Assembly: GCA_016124535.1 (NCBI GenBank) | Contig: WGNK01000024.1 | Coordinates: 1-39,519, forward strand | Reading direction: 5' to 3' | DNA from: Azospirillum sp. | GTDB taxonomy: Bacteria; Pseudomonadota; Alphaproteobacteria; Azospirillales; Azospirillaceae | Length of the DNA stretch: 39,519 nucleotides | Shown: positions 16,935 to 25,554 of the stretch, piece after piece | How positions within the stretch are numbered: the first letter of the stretch is position 1 | Layout of the letters: every line of letters begins with the position of its first letter | The notes under the pieces: generated by a model | Database searches by the model: none | Told to the model about the DNA's origin: nothing | Seen by the model: the letters and a program-made list of their open reading frames with translations, nothing else | Program-made: the position numbers and the translations under genes

Positions 16935-17990
16935 TTACGGGGCCGGCTTGCCGTCCTCGGCGACGATCCGGCTCAGCAGGTGGTCGTGGGCGGACTGGAC
17001 CGCGGCGTCACAGAAGCCTTGGAAGTTCAGCCTGACCCGCGACGGCACCACCACCTCGGGGGCTTCCAGCAAGGCTGGGTCGACATGGGCGTCGCTGCCG
17101 CGGATGGTGTTGGCGTAATGGGTAAAGTTGCTCTGCAGCGCGGCATTTTCCGGGCGCAGCATGAAGGTCAGGAAGGCGGTCGCGGCGGCGCGATTGGGTG
17201 CATTGACCGGCATGACCAGGCTGTCGGTCCACACCACCACGCCTTCGCGCGGATAGGCGTAGCGCAGCGACGGCTTGCGGGCGCGGGCGCGCAGGGCGTC
17301 GCCGTTCCAGGCGATACCGATCGCGACTTCGCCGCCCGCCAGCATATCGATCACTTTGTCGATCGTGGCGACCCGGAACCCGGGCAGCCGCTCGCGGATC
17401 AGCCGGCGAACCCGATCCAGGCTGGCGGTGTCCGACGAGCAGGCCGGCAGGCCAAGATAGGTCAGCGCCATCTGGATCACCGAGCTGGCGCCGTAGAGCA
17501 GGCTGACCCGGCCGGCCAGCTCCGGTCCCGGCTCAAACAGCGTTTTGTAGCTATCGACCTCGCCCGTGACCACGGCGGTATCGACCACGAAGGAGGCGGT
17601 GCCCCAATGGAACGGGATCGAATACTCGTTGCGCGGGTCGAAGGAACGCGAGCGCCAGACCTCGTCGATATTGGCGAAGCCGGGCATGCGGTAGACATCG
17701 ATCGGCTCGATCAGCTTGCGCCCGATCAGCTGCGCCATCTGGTAGTCGGCGGGAACCGCGATGTCGCAGCCGGAATGGCCATCCGCCAGCATTCGCTCCA
17801 GTGCCGAATAGTCGTCGAACGGCTGGATCGTGACCTCAACCCCGGTCTCTTCGGCGAATTTGGCCAGCAGCTCCGGCGCGGTATAGGCGTCCCAGGTGCA
17901 CAGACGCAGGCTCGCCGCCTCGGTCGCGCCGGCAAGGCCGAGCATGCCCAGAGCGATCCCCAGCGCTCGGAACCGGCGGGGCAGGATCAT
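16935..17990 (-). CDS. Periplasmic polyamine-type ABC binding protein (PotD/PotF-like)
   Basis: 351 residues. Signal peptide (about 1-26, ending GATEAA), then the PotD/F pattern: LRLCTWDAYTAPELLAKFAEETG, here as CTWDAYTAPELLAKF, and GCDIAVPADYQMAQLI. Mid-protein come SVIQMALTYLGLP and GIAWNGDALRARA. It should bind spermidine, putrescine or a related amine in the periplasm. No permease or ATPase of the polyamine type adjoins it, so it either serves a distant transporter or acts in sensing. GGGGAG precedes ATG 17990 at about 10 bases. The gap to the exporter operon upstream (ends 18100) is 109 bases. Confidence 0.82.
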   Translation of the reverse strand: MILPRRFRALGIALGMLGLAGATEAASLRLCTWDAYTAPELLAKFAEETGVEVTIQPFDDYSALERMLADGHSGCDIAVPADYQMAQLIGRKLIEPIDVYRMPGFANIDEVWRSRSFDPRNEYSIPFHWGTASFVVDTAVVTGEVDSYKTLFEPGPELAGRVSLLYGASSVIQMALTYLGLPACSSDTASLDRVRRLIRERLPGFRVATIDKVIDMLAGGEVAIGIAWNGDALRARARKPSLRYAYPREGVVVWTDSLVMPVNAPNRAAATAFLTFMLRPENAALQSNFTHYANTIRGSDAHVDPALLEAPEVVVPSRVRLNFQGFCDAAVQSAHDHLLSRIVAEDGKPAP

Positions 17991-18099
17991 GGGATGGTCT
18001 CCCCAGCAATCCGGAGCTTCCTGATCAGCCGCCAGCATAGCCCGGCAAAGCCGCGGCGCGCAACGTTCGTACTCGAGTTTTCCGGCCGGTCGCAGGCGC

Positions 18100-19233
18100 T
18101 CAATCGAGCGTCTGGCGGTAGCGTTTGAGCGCGATCACCGTCACCAGCACCAGGAACAAGGCGATCGGCCACAAATCCGGCAGGACCTCGTGGACGCCAT
18201 TGCCCTTGAGCAGGATGCCCCGCACGATCCGCAGGAAATGGGTCACCGGCAGCACGCTGCCGATCGCCTGGGCCCAGTCCGGCATGCCGCGAAACGGGAA
18301 CATGTAGCCTGACAGCAGAATCGACGGCAAGAAGAAGAAGAACGACATCTGCATCGCCTGCAACTGGTTCATCGCGATGGTCGAGAAGGTGAAACCGACC
18401 GCGAGATTGGCGGCGATGAACAACAGCACCGATCCCGAAAGCAGCCACAGGCTGCCGATCATCGGCACTCCGAACAGGAACCGGGCGGCAAGCAGGACCA
18501 CCAGGACCTGGACATAGCCGACCGCGATATACGGCAGAATTTTGCCGAGCATGACCTCGCCCGGTTTGACCGGCATCGCCAGCAGGTTCTCCATGGTGCC
18601 GCGTTCGCGTTCGCGGGTCACGGCGAGGGCGGTCATCATCACCCCGGTCATGGTCAGGATCACCCCCATCAGGCCGGGGACGATATTGTACTGGGTGATG
18701 CCTTCGGGGTTGTAGCGGCGGTGGATGCGCAGTTCGAAGGCCGGCGGCGGGTCTTTCAGCGCGGCCAGGGGGCCGGTGAGATCGTGGTTGAGTGCCGTCC
18801 GATTGAGCTGTCCCAGCGCGCCGATCGCGTTGCTGGTCGCGGCGGGATCGGTGGCGTCGGCCTCGATCAGCAGCAGCGGGTGGTCGCCGCGCTGGAGATC
18901 GCGGCCGAAGCCGGCCGGGATGGTGACGGCGAACTGAACCTCGCCGATCGCCAGCAGCCAGTCGAGTTGCTTCGGGTCGTCGACTTCGCGGGTGATGCGA
19001 AAATAGCCGGAATTTTCCAGGGCCTGCACCAGGCTGCGGCTGAAGACGCTGTGGTCGGCGCTGTGCAGCGCAGTCGGCAGGTGCTTGGGGTCGGTGTTGA
19101 TCGCGAAGCCGAACATGATCAATTGCATGATCGGCACCCCGATCATCATCGCGAAGGTCAGCCGGTCGCGCCGCATCTGGATGAATTCCTTGACGATCAT
19201 CGCGCCGCAGCGGCGGAGATTGGGCAGGCGCAT
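18100..19233 (-). CDS. ABC-2 type transporter permease
   Basis: 377 residues, the YbhR/YhhJ layout: one N-terminal helix (about 25-46, ending in GFAINTDPKHLPTAL), a large periplasmic domain (about 50-185) and five C-terminal helices starting at YNIVPGLMGVILTMTGVMMT. The conserved RERERGTMENLLAMPVKPGEVMLGK loop is present (RERERGTMENLLAMPVKP). Its start overlaps the stop of the ATPase gene (TGATG), so the pair is translationally coupled. With the ATPase and membrane fusion protein it forms a drug or lipid exporter; only one permease is encoded, so a homodimer is expected, unlike YbhS plus YbhR. Confidence 0.88.
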   Translation of the reverse strand: MRLPNLRRCGAMIVKEFIQMRRDRLTFAMMIGVPIMQLIMFGFAINTDPKHLPTALHSADHSVFSRSLVQALENSGYFRITREVDDPKQLDWLLAIGEVQFAVTIPAGFGRDLQRGDHPLLLIEADATDPAATSNAIGALGQLNRTALNHDLTGPLAALKDPPPAFELRIHRRYNPEGITQYNIVPGLMGVILTMTGVMMTALAVTRERERGTMENLLAMPVKPGEVMLGKILPYIAVGYVQVLVVLLAARFLFGVPMIGSLWLLSGSVLLFIAANLAVGFTFSTIAMNQLQAMQMSFFFFLPSILLSGYMFPFRGMPDWAQAIGSVLPVTHFLRIVRGILLKGNGVHEVLPDLWPIALFLVLVTVIALKRYRQTLD

Positions 19234-20162
19234 CAGAAATTATCCTTCGACTGACCCATCAGATGGATGAAGACATCCTCCAGGGTCGGTTCGGTCTCGG
19301 CCCAGGCGAAGCCTGTCCCGGCGCGCGCCGCCGCGACCGCGCCCTCCAGCGCCGCTCGGTCGGTGCCGCTGATGTGCAGCGTGGTGCCGAACTGTGCGAC
19401 CATATCGATGCCGGGTTGGCCGGAAAGCCGGCGGGCCAGCGGGCCGACGCCCTCGCCGGTCGCGGTCCAGGTGAACAGGCCGGAGCGGCCGATCACCTCG
19501 GCGACGGTGCCGCGGGTCAGCAGATGGCCATAGGCGATATAGGCGATCTCGTGGCAGCGCTCGGCCTCGTCCATGTAGTGGGTGCTGACCAGTACGGTCA
19601 TGCCCTCGGCGGCCAGTTCGTGGATGCGGTCCCAGAAGTCGCGCCGCGCCTTGGGATCGACTCCGGCGGTCGGCTCGTCGAGCAGCAGCAGCTTCGGTTC
19701 GTGCAGGATGCAGGCGGCCAGCGCCAGACGCTGCTTCCAGCCACCCGACAAGGTTCCCGCCAGCTGGCGGCTGCGCTTGGTCAGCCCCAGTCGCTCCAGC
19801 GCCTGATCGACCAGGCCGCGCCAATTGCGCAGCTCGTAGACCCGCGCGACGAATTCCAGGTTTTCCCGGATGCTGAGGTCTTCATAGTAGCTGAATTTCT
19901 GAGTCATATAGCCGACTTGGCGCTTGATCGCCGCCCCGTCGCTGCGAATGTCCAGGCCCAGGCAGGTGCCGCCGCCGCTATCGGGCGTCAGCAGCCCGCA
20001 AAGCATGCGGATGGTCGTGGTCTTGCCGCTGCCGTTGGGGCCGAGGAAGCCGTAGATCTGGCCGCGCCGAACCTGAATCGCAAACTCCTGCACGACCGGC
20101 CGGCCGGCGAAGCTTTTGTTCAAACCGTGGACATCGATCGCCAGCGGCGCGGCGGCGGTCAC
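19233..20162 (-). CDS. ABC transporter ATPase of the YbhF type
   Basis: 309 residues with a single nucleotide-binding domain: Walker A GPNGSGKTTT, Q-loop in GYMTQKFSYYEDLS, signature LSGGWKQRLALA, Walker B LLLLDEPTAGVDP and the switch His in VSTHYMDEAERC. The C-terminal part ends in EPTLEDVFIHLMG, typical of DrrA/YbhF-like exporters. E. coli YbhF carries two such domains; here there is one. I chose GTG 20162, which overlaps the stop of the membrane fusion gene (GTGA) and follows GGAG at 7 bases. The reading frame is open far upstream without stop but that part is antisense-like shadow of the fusion protein. Confidence 0.9.
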   Translation of the reverse strand: MTAAAPLAIDVHGLNKSFAGRPVVQEFAIQVRRGQIYGFLGPNGSGKTTTIRMLCGLLTPDSGGGTCLGLDIRSDGAAIKRQVGYMTQKFSYYEDLSIRENLEFVARVYELRNWRGLVDQALERLGLTKRSRQLAGTLSGGWKQRLALAACILHEPKLLLLDEPTAGVDPKARRDFWDRIHELAAEGMTVLVSTHYMDEAERCHEIAYIAYGHLLTRGTVAEVIGRSGLFTWTATGEGVGPLARRLSGQPGIDMVAQFGTTLHISGTDRAALEGAVAAARAGTGFAWAETEPTLEDVFIHLMGQSKDNF

Positions 20163-21130
20163 CGGGCCGGCTCCAGGCGGATGTCGATCGGCTGTCCGGG
20201 GTGCAGGCGCTGGGGATCCCGCACCGGGCGGACCTCGATCAGAAACACCAGCTTTTCCCGACTGCCGACGCTGTAGATCACCGGCGGCGTGTATTCGGCC
20301 TGATCGGCGATGAACGAGATGCGGCCCGGCAACCCGTCGCCGCAGCCGTCGCAGTCCAGCCGCACCGGCGCACCCAGCGCGATTTCGCCCAGCCGGGTTT
20401 CCGGCACGAAGGCCCGGACTTTGTTTCCGCCATCGGGCAACAGCACCAGCACCGCTGCGCCGCTGGCGACCTGCTCGCCCGGCCAGTGCAGGACATCGTC
20501 GACCCGTGCCGCGGCGCTGGCGCGCACCACGCGCTTGGCCAGGGCCTGTTCGGCATGGTCGAGGGTCGCCTGCGCGGCCACCACCTGCGCCTCGGCCGCC
20601 GCGATCTCGTCGGCACGCGCCGGCAACAGGGCGACCGCAATCTGGGCCTCGAGCGCCGCCACCTGGGCGTGCTGGATATTGACATCGGCCCTGGCCTCGT
20701 CGAGGCCCTCGGGCGCCATCACCTTCTTCTCGGTCAGCACCTGACGGCGGTCCAGCCGCAGTTCCATCAGGGTCAGCCGCGCCTTGGCTTCGGCGACCTG
20801 GGCCCGGATCACGTCGATTTCCGCGGGCCGTTTGCCGGTCTTCAGGTTGGCGAGCTGGGCCTCGGCGGCAGCCAGCCGCGCGGCGGCCTCGGCCCGGGTC
20901 GCGCGCTCGCTGAGGTCGTCGAGGCGGAAGAGCACGGTGCCGGGCTCGACCCGCTCGCCCCTCATTACCGCCAGTTCGACGATCTGTCCGGCGACCTCGG
21001 CGGCCGGGCGCACCCAGTCGGCATCGGCGTAGCCGTTCAGCACCAAGGCACCGGTGGTGCCGGAGGCGAACAGCCCGAGCCCGGCGACCCAGGCGCTCAG
21101 CAGCGCAAGGATTTGGTGAACCTGATCCAT
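20159..21130 (-). CDS. HlyD-family membrane fusion protein (YbhG-like)
   Basis: 323 residues. One N-terminal membrane anchor (about 8-32), a split biotinyl-lipoyl domain (VAGQIVELAVMRGERVEPGT and its second half after ARVDDVLHWPGEQVASG), a long helical hairpin rich in Ala/Arg/Glu (about 75-205) and a beta-barrel domain near the end (VRLDCDGCGDGLPGRISFIA). It bridges the inner-membrane ABC exporter and an outer-membrane channel, presumably TolC-like and encoded elsewhere. It starts 11 bases after the TetR gene and overlaps the ATPase start, so the four genes form one operon. Confidence 0.88.
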   Translation of the reverse strand: MDQVHQILALLSAWVAGLGLFASGTTGALVLNGYADADWVRPAAEVAGQIVELAVMRGERVEPGTVLFRLDDLSERATRAEAAARLAAAEAQLANLKTGKRPAEIDVIRAQVAEAKARLTLMELRLDRRQVLTEKKVMAPEGLDEARADVNIQHAQVAALEAQIAVALLPARADEIAAAEAQVVAAQATLDHAEQALAKRVVRASAAARVDDVLHWPGEQVASGAAVLVLLPDGGNKVRAFVPETRLGEIALGAPVRLDCDGCGDGLPGRISFIADQAEYTPPVIYSVGSREKLVFLIEVRPVRDPQRLHPGQPIDIRLEPAR

Positions 21131-21141
21131 GGCATCGGCTT

Positions 21142-21807
21142 TCAGGCTTGGGGCTCGGGCGAGCCGTCCGGGGATCGGGACAGGCCGTGGAGCAGCAGGT
21201 CGAGATGGAGGTCGAGGAACGCCTCGGCGTCGAACCGGTTGCCGGGATCATGGGGCTCGAAGGTCGATTTCCAGATCGCGGTGAACAGCACCGGGGCGAT
21301 CACCAGCGGCGCTGCCACGGCGGCCGGCACCGCGCGGAATTCGCCGGCCGCGATGCCGCGCTCGATCACCTGGGCGAACAGCGATTTGCCCCGCCGGATC
21401 ACTTCGTTCAGGTAGAACTCGGCCAATTCCGGAAAATTGCCGGACTCGCCGATCACCAGCTTGGGCACCGCGATCAGGCGCTGATCGAGCAGGACCGCGA
21501 GAAATCGTCGGACCAGCGCCCGCAACAGCGCCTCTGCCGACCCGGTATGGCTGGCGAGTGCCGCCTCCGCCTGATCGAGGTTGGGCAGAATGGCCTCGCG
21601 CACCAGCGCCTTGAACAGAGCTGCCTTGTCCGGGAAGTAGAGATAGAGCGTGCCTTTGCTGATGCCGGCGCGGGCCGCAACATCGTCCAGGCGGGCCGCG
21701 GCGAAGCCGCGCTCGGCGAATACATCGAGTGCTGCCGCCAGGATTTCCGAAGGTCTGGCCTGCTTGCGGCGGCTCCAGCGGCGATGCGGGGCAGGGGAGA
21801 GGGGCAT
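21142..21807 (-). CDS. TetR-family regulator of the ABC exporter operon
   Basis: 221 residues. N-terminal helix-turn-helix with EILAAALDVFAERGFAAARL and the recognition part DDVAARAGISKGTLYLYFPD (residues about 41-60). The C-terminal ligand domain resembles CecR/YbiH-like regulators, with a TetR_C-type stretch PKLVIGESGNFPELAEFYL. In E. coli, cecR heads the ybhGFSR exporter operon; here the same order is seen with one ATPase and one permease. Autoregulation through the AT-rich inverted repeat immediately upstream (21817-21849) is likely. Confidence 0.88.
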   Translation of the reverse strand: MPLSPAPHRRWSRRKQARPSEILAAALDVFAERGFAAARLDDVAARAGISKGTLYLYFPDKAALFKALVREAILPNLDQAEAALASHTGSAEALLRALVRRFLAVLLDQRLIAVPKLVIGESGNFPELAEFYLNEVIRRGKSLFAQVIERGIAAGEFRAVPAAVAAPLVIAPVLFTAIWKSTFEPHDPGNRFDAEAFLDLHLDLLLHGLSRSPDGSPEPQA

Positions 21808-21816
21808 GGCGGACCG

Positions 21817-21849
21817 ATTAATTAATAACTGACTGGTCGTTAATTAATT
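21817..21849. promoter_or_regulatory. AT-rich inverted repeat, likely TetR operator
   Basis: Arms AATTAATAAC and GTTAATTAATT (one base longer) flank a 9-base centre TGACTGGTC, beginning 10 bases upstream of the TetR start. The A/T content stands out sharply from the GC-rich surroundings. TTAATTAA occurs twice. Operator role is inferred from position and dyad symmetry. Confidence 0.5.
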
Positions 21850-21903
21850 GGGGTCGCCAGCAACGATCGCAAGCCCGATTTGGCCGAATTTGTGCCAGCC
21901 CGG

Positions 21904-21932
21904 TTGACCCGAGGCGACACGATGCCTATACC
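21904..21932 (+). promoter_or_regulatory. Promoter of tRNA-Lys(UUU)
   Basis: TTGACC (21904-21909), 17 bases and TATACC (21927-21932) form a good sigma-70 promoter that ends 42 bases before the tRNA 5' end. Confidence 0.6.
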
Positions 21933-21974
21933 CTGCAGCAGCCAGCCACGGCGGCGCCCTTTGCGCCGCCCGAT

Positions 21975-22050
21975 GATCCCGTAGCTCAGCTGGTAGAGCA
22001 CTTGACTTTTAATCAAGTGGCCCTGGGTTCGAATCCCAGCGGGATCACCA
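21975..22050 (+). tRNA. tRNA-Lys(UUU)
   Basis: Acceptor stem GATCCCG / CGGGATC, D-arm GCTC..GAGC, anticodon stem CTTGA / TCAAG around loop CTTTTAA with anticodon TTT, T-arm CTGGG TTCGAAT CCCAG, discriminator A and encoded CCA. Complete 76-nt cloverleaf. Confidence 0.97.
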
Positions 22051-22482
22051 ATTTTTTCAAGTGGTTAGTGCACGTCGTCTCTAGCCCTGACGGAAAATGG
22101 CGACCAGATCAGGGACTAATCCGTCGTGGCCTGCTGCGGTCCTGCGCAGACCCGCGCGAACGACGCGGCGTCGCATCTGCCGGTCGAGTTCGCTTGCGGC
22201 CACCCCAGAGTCTCGCCATGATGTCGGCATGGCCGCCATCACCCGATGGCCGAAGCCGGCTAGGCTGGCTCGGAGCGGTACGGCGGCGGGGACGCCGGAA
22301 ATCCTGGATCTCGCCGCACCATGATGGTCGCTGCGCCTGTTCTGTGGCCGAGGACCTCCCGGCACCGCCCGAGGGCAAAACCTCGCCCTCGAAATTCAGC
22401 CCTACGCGATTCCGTCTCATTGAGCGTCGACTCAGTCTCAAAGCGGTCGGCAAATCGTCTGACGGCGCCCGGCCCGCCACCG
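22051..22482. other. Gene-free stretch after tRNA-Lys(UUU)
   Basis: About 430 bases between the tRNA and the stop of the minus-strand radical SAM gene. Reading frames here are open only because of high GC and none shows a recognisable motif or start signal. A T-run (ATTTTTTC) follows directly after the CCA end and could help terminate the tRNA transcript. I see no integrase, att repeat or RNA gene. Confidence 0.4.
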
Positions 22483-24081
22483 TCAGCGACTGCGGGCCAA
22501 ATCGGCCCGTTGAGCCGTGCGACGGTCGGTGCCATGGCTTCCCAGGCGCGCCAGCAAGCCCAGAAAGCCCATGAACAGCGCCCAGATCTCTCCCCACGAG
22601 CCGGTTTCGCGCAGCATGCGCCACATCGTGAACGGATGCAGGTAATAGCGCAGATGGGCGCGATTGACCCGTTGCATCAGGCGCTGGGCCGAAAGTTCCG
22701 GGTTCATGTCGAAGGGCGGGGTGCGCGAGGTGACGAACGCCGACCAGCCATCCGAATCTTCGGGCGTGTGAAGCCGCGGATCGAACAGCGGCGTGCCGGG
22801 AAACGGCACCAGGGGATTGAAGGTGAGCATGGAGGGCCGCAACGCCCGGCCAAAGGCCAGGGTACGATCGACCTGCGCCGCGGTTTCGAACGGGAATCCC
22901 ACCACGAACGAGGCGTAGGAGCGCATGCCATACCGTCGGCAGCGATCGATCGCCTCCCGTGCCGCTTCCAGAGTGGCCCCCTTCCCCTTGCCAAGGCGGG
23001 CCAGAACCGCCTGATCCCCGGACTCCATGCCGAAGATCACCAGCCGGAAACCCGCCCGGCTCATGGCTTGCGCCAGCTCTTCGTCAAAATGCTGCACGGT
23101 GGAAAAGCAGCCGAAGGTCATGCCGAGTTCCGCCGCGACCAGTGCCTGGCACAGATCCAGCAGACGCCGCCGCAACACGGTGATCACGTCGTCTTCGAAA
23201 AACACATGGCGGATGCCGTGGCGGTCGCGCAACAGGCGCAGCTCCGACAGGATGCGCTCCTGGGAGTGGACGCGGTACTTCTTACCATCGGTCAGATGCG
23301 CGGCGCAGAACAGGCAGCCGAACGGACAGCCGCGACTGGAGAGCATGGTGGCGCCGCGTCCGCCGCCGCCCGTGGTGTGGGCATGCAAGGAAAAATCCGC
23401 GAGTTCGACCAGATGCCGGGCCGGCGGTGGAAAATCGTCCACCTGCGGGTGAAACGGGCGCGGTGGGTTGGTCACCACTGTTCCCGCCGCCTCGCGCCAC
23501 ACCAGCCCGGGGATCTGGCCCGGTCCGGGGATCCGGGCCTGCCCGAGGAGATCGCCCGCTGCGGCCTCGGCGTTGTCGCGCCGGAGCGGTTCGCTCAGCC
23601 AGCGGACCAGTTCCCAGAGCGTGATCTCGCCTTCGCCCAGAACCAGAAAATCGATTTCGTCATGGGCGCGTAGCGCCTGGGCGCCGACGCCGGTGACGTG
23701 GGCCCCGCCCAGGATCACCGGCGCGGGCCGAGGGCATCCCTTGACCAGCCGGGCGATGCGCAACGCCATGGGAAAGGCGCTGGTCATGCTGGATATGCCG
23801 ACGCACAGATAGGACCGGCGGGTCAGGCGGTCGGTCAGCTCCTGCCAGAAGTCGACCCGCGGATTCTCCACCAGCAGCTCGACCTGCCGACCCTGTTTTT
23901 CCAGATACGACGCCAGATATCCCAGACCGAGCGGAAAATAGTGTGAGACGGCGAGGCCGCCACCGCCATAGGCGGCGCGATAGGGTGCTTCGACCAACAG
24001 GATCGGCGCCTCGGCCCGGCCGGGCCCGGAGTCGGGACCGGCACCTTGAGCGGCGTCTTGCGTAGTGCCGGGCCGGGCCAT
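22483..24081 (-). CDS. B12-binding-type radical SAM protein C (last gene of operon)
   Basis: 532 residues. The N-terminal part (about 25-165) has the cobalamin-binding Rossmann pattern of class B radical SAM proteins (ILLVEAPYRAAYGGGG, LGLGYLASYLEKQG, VILGGAHVTGVG). The radical SAM core has CxxxCxxC at Cys252, Cys256 and Cys259 (CPFGCLFC) and later motifs FGMESGDQAVLARLGKG and SFVVGFPFET. The C-terminus (LRYYLHPFTMWRMLRE) is a helical extension shared in style with its two paralogues here. It would use a [4Fe-4S] cluster, SAM and probably B12 for methylation or ring chemistry; substrate unknown. It starts 3 bases after the stop of gene B. Confidence 0.85.
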   Translation of the reverse strand: MARPGTTQDAAQGAGPDSGPGRAEAPILLVEAPYRAAYGGGGLAVSHYFPLGLGYLASYLEKQGRQVELLVENPRVDFWQELTDRLTRRSYLCVGISSMTSAFPMALRIARLVKGCPRPAPVILGGAHVTGVGAQALRAHDEIDFLVLGEGEITLWELVRWLSEPLRRDNAEAAAGDLLGQARIPGPGQIPGLVWREAAGTVVTNPPRPFHPQVDDFPPPARHLVELADFSLHAHTTGGGGRGATMLSSRGCPFGCLFCAAHLTDGKKYRVHSQERILSELRLLRDRHGIRHVFFEDDVITVLRRRLLDLCQALVAAELGMTFGCFSTVQHFDEELAQAMSRAGFRLVIFGMESGDQAVLARLGKGKGATLEAAREAIDRCRRYGMRSYASFVVGFPFETAAQVDRTLAFGRALRPSMLTFNPLVPFPGTPLFDPRLHTPEDSDGWSAFVTSRTPPFDMNPELSAQRLMQRVNRAHLRYYLHPFTMWRMLRETGSWGEIWALFMGFLGLLARLGSHGTDRRTAQRADLARSR

Positions 24082-24084
24082 GGA

Positions 24085-25554
24085 TCACGCCCCGACCAGG
24101 CTGCGCAACAGCGCCACGCCATCCTGGAAGCAGACGCGCCATCCGGCGACCTTCAGATTGTTCCACAGGGCGCGGGGACGCAGGTAGAAGCGGAAAAATC
24201 CGATCTTCTGCAGTTTCACCAGCCGTTTCGGGGTGAGGTCATTGACCGCCACGCTGGCCGAGCCGAAGCGGCGCAATTGACCGCCGGCGTCCACCGGATT
24301 GCGCGCCGGGGTCGGGATCAGGCGCACGCCGCCTTCACCGCGTTCGGTCATGCGCGCCACTTTCGTGCCGGGATAGGGCTGCAATATGTTGATATTGACC
24401 TGATCCAGGGATTTCAGGCCGTTGATGAAGCGGAAGGTTCGGCGCACCGAAGCGCGGGTCTCGTGGGGCAGGCCAATGATCACCGAGCCGCGGGTGACGA
24501 TGCCGGCCTCCTTGGCCCAGCGCAGGCCCGCCTCGATCTCGGCCAGGGTCTCGCCCTTGTTCAAAGTGGCCAGAATGGCCGGGTCGCCGCTTTCGATCCC
24601 GAACGAGAGGCGGACCAGACCGGCCCGTCGCATCGTCCGCAGCAGCTCAGGCGACACCAGATCGCCCCGGCTGAGCCCTTCCCAGGTGAACCGGAGGCCG
24701 CGCGCGTGGATGCCGTCGCAGAGTTCGAACATCCGCTCCTTCTTGAGCGTCAGGCAATCGTCGTTGAAGGCGACATGGGTGATGCCGCGCCCCTTGACGA
24801 TCTCCTCCAATTCGTCGAGCACGTTGGCGGCGGAGCGGAACCGGGTCAGACGCCCTGCGGGCAGGGCATCGGTGGCGCAATAGATGCAGCCATAGGGACA
24901 GCCGCGGGAGGTCATGCTGGTTGCCGTCACCACCCGACCCCGTCGCGGCACGGCGCGCACGTACAGCGCATCGTTCAGCAGATGCCGCGCCGGATGGGCA
25001 TAGTCATCGAGATGACGGGTCGCCGGGGCGGGCGGAATCACCGTCACGTTGCCCGCCGCATCGCGGAAGATCAGGCCGGCGATCGAAGCGAGGCGGCTTG
25101 GCCATGGCGCGCTCGGGTCCGCGGGGGCTGCCAGGGCATCGGCCAAAGCGGCAATCAGTGGCTCGCCATCGCCGCGCGCGGCATAGTCGAACAGCGGCTC
25201 TTCCGCCAGGATTTCCGCGCCGTACAGATTGGCATGCACCCCCCCGATGATCGCCGGAACCTCGGGCAGGGCCTGTTTGAGGCGGCGGGCGGCGGCCAGG
25301 GCCTGGGCGTAGTCCACCGAGGTGGCGGTGTAGCCGATCAGATCCGGGGCGAAGGCCTGCGCCCGTAGCGCCAGCGCGTCCAGGGACAGCGTTTCTGCCT
25401 CGGCGTCGATCAGTCCGGCGTGATGGCCCGCCCGCTCCAAGGCGGCGGCCATGTAGCACAGGGAAAGCGGCGGATTGAGAAATCCCCGCTTGTAGAGGTG
25501 GCGGAACGAGCCGTAAATCTCGACGAAGCCCGGTTGAATCAGCAGGACTCTCAT
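24085..25554 (-). CDS. B12-binding-type radical SAM protein B
   Basis: 489 residues. B12-binding-like N-terminus starts at once (MRVLLIQPGF, LSLCYMAAALERAGHHAGLID, AIIGGVHANLYG). Radical SAM cysteines are Cys219, Cys223 and Cys226 (CPYGCIYC). Later motifs are LSFGIESGDPAILATLNKGE and SVIIGLPHETRASV, followed by a C-terminal extension with FFRFYLRPRALWNNL. Its ATG overlaps the glycosyltransferase stop (ATGA), so the two are coupled. The YLRP-type C-terminal segment also occurs in BchE-like and lipid-tailoring B12 radical SAM enzymes, but I cannot assign a reaction. Confidence 0.87.
   Translation of the reverse strand: MRVLLIQPGFVEIYGSFRHLYKRGFLNPPLSLCYMAAALERAGHHAGLIDAEAETLSLDALALRAQAFAPDLIGYTATSVDYAQALAAARRLKQALPEVPAIIGGVHANLYGAEILAEEPLFDYAARGDGEPLIAALADALAAPADPSAPWPSRLASIAGLIFRDAAGNVTVIPPAPATRHLDDYAHPARHLLNDALYVRAVPRRGRVVTATSMTSRGCPYGCIYCATDALPAGRLTRFRSAANVLDELEEIVKGRGITHVAFNDDCLTLKKERMFELCDGIHARGLRFTWEGLSRGDLVSPELLRTMRRAGLVRLSFGIESGDPAILATLNKGETLAEIEAGLRWAKEAGIVTRGSVIIGLPHETRASVRRTFRFINGLKSLDQVNINILQPYPGTKVARMTERGEGGVRLIPTPARNPVDAGGQLRRFGSASVAVNDLTPKRLVKLQKIGFFRFYLRPRALWNNLKVAGWRVCFQDGVALLRSLVGA

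Noticed and set aside
19233..21251. 672-codon version of the ABC ATPase
   Set aside because: The extra N-terminal part is out-of-frame translation of the membrane fusion gene; GTG 20162 with GTGA overlap explains the real start.
22002..22574. 190-codon plus frame starting inside tRNA-Lys(UUU)
   Set aside because: Starts within a tRNA and reads into the antisense of the radical SAM gene; no protein character.
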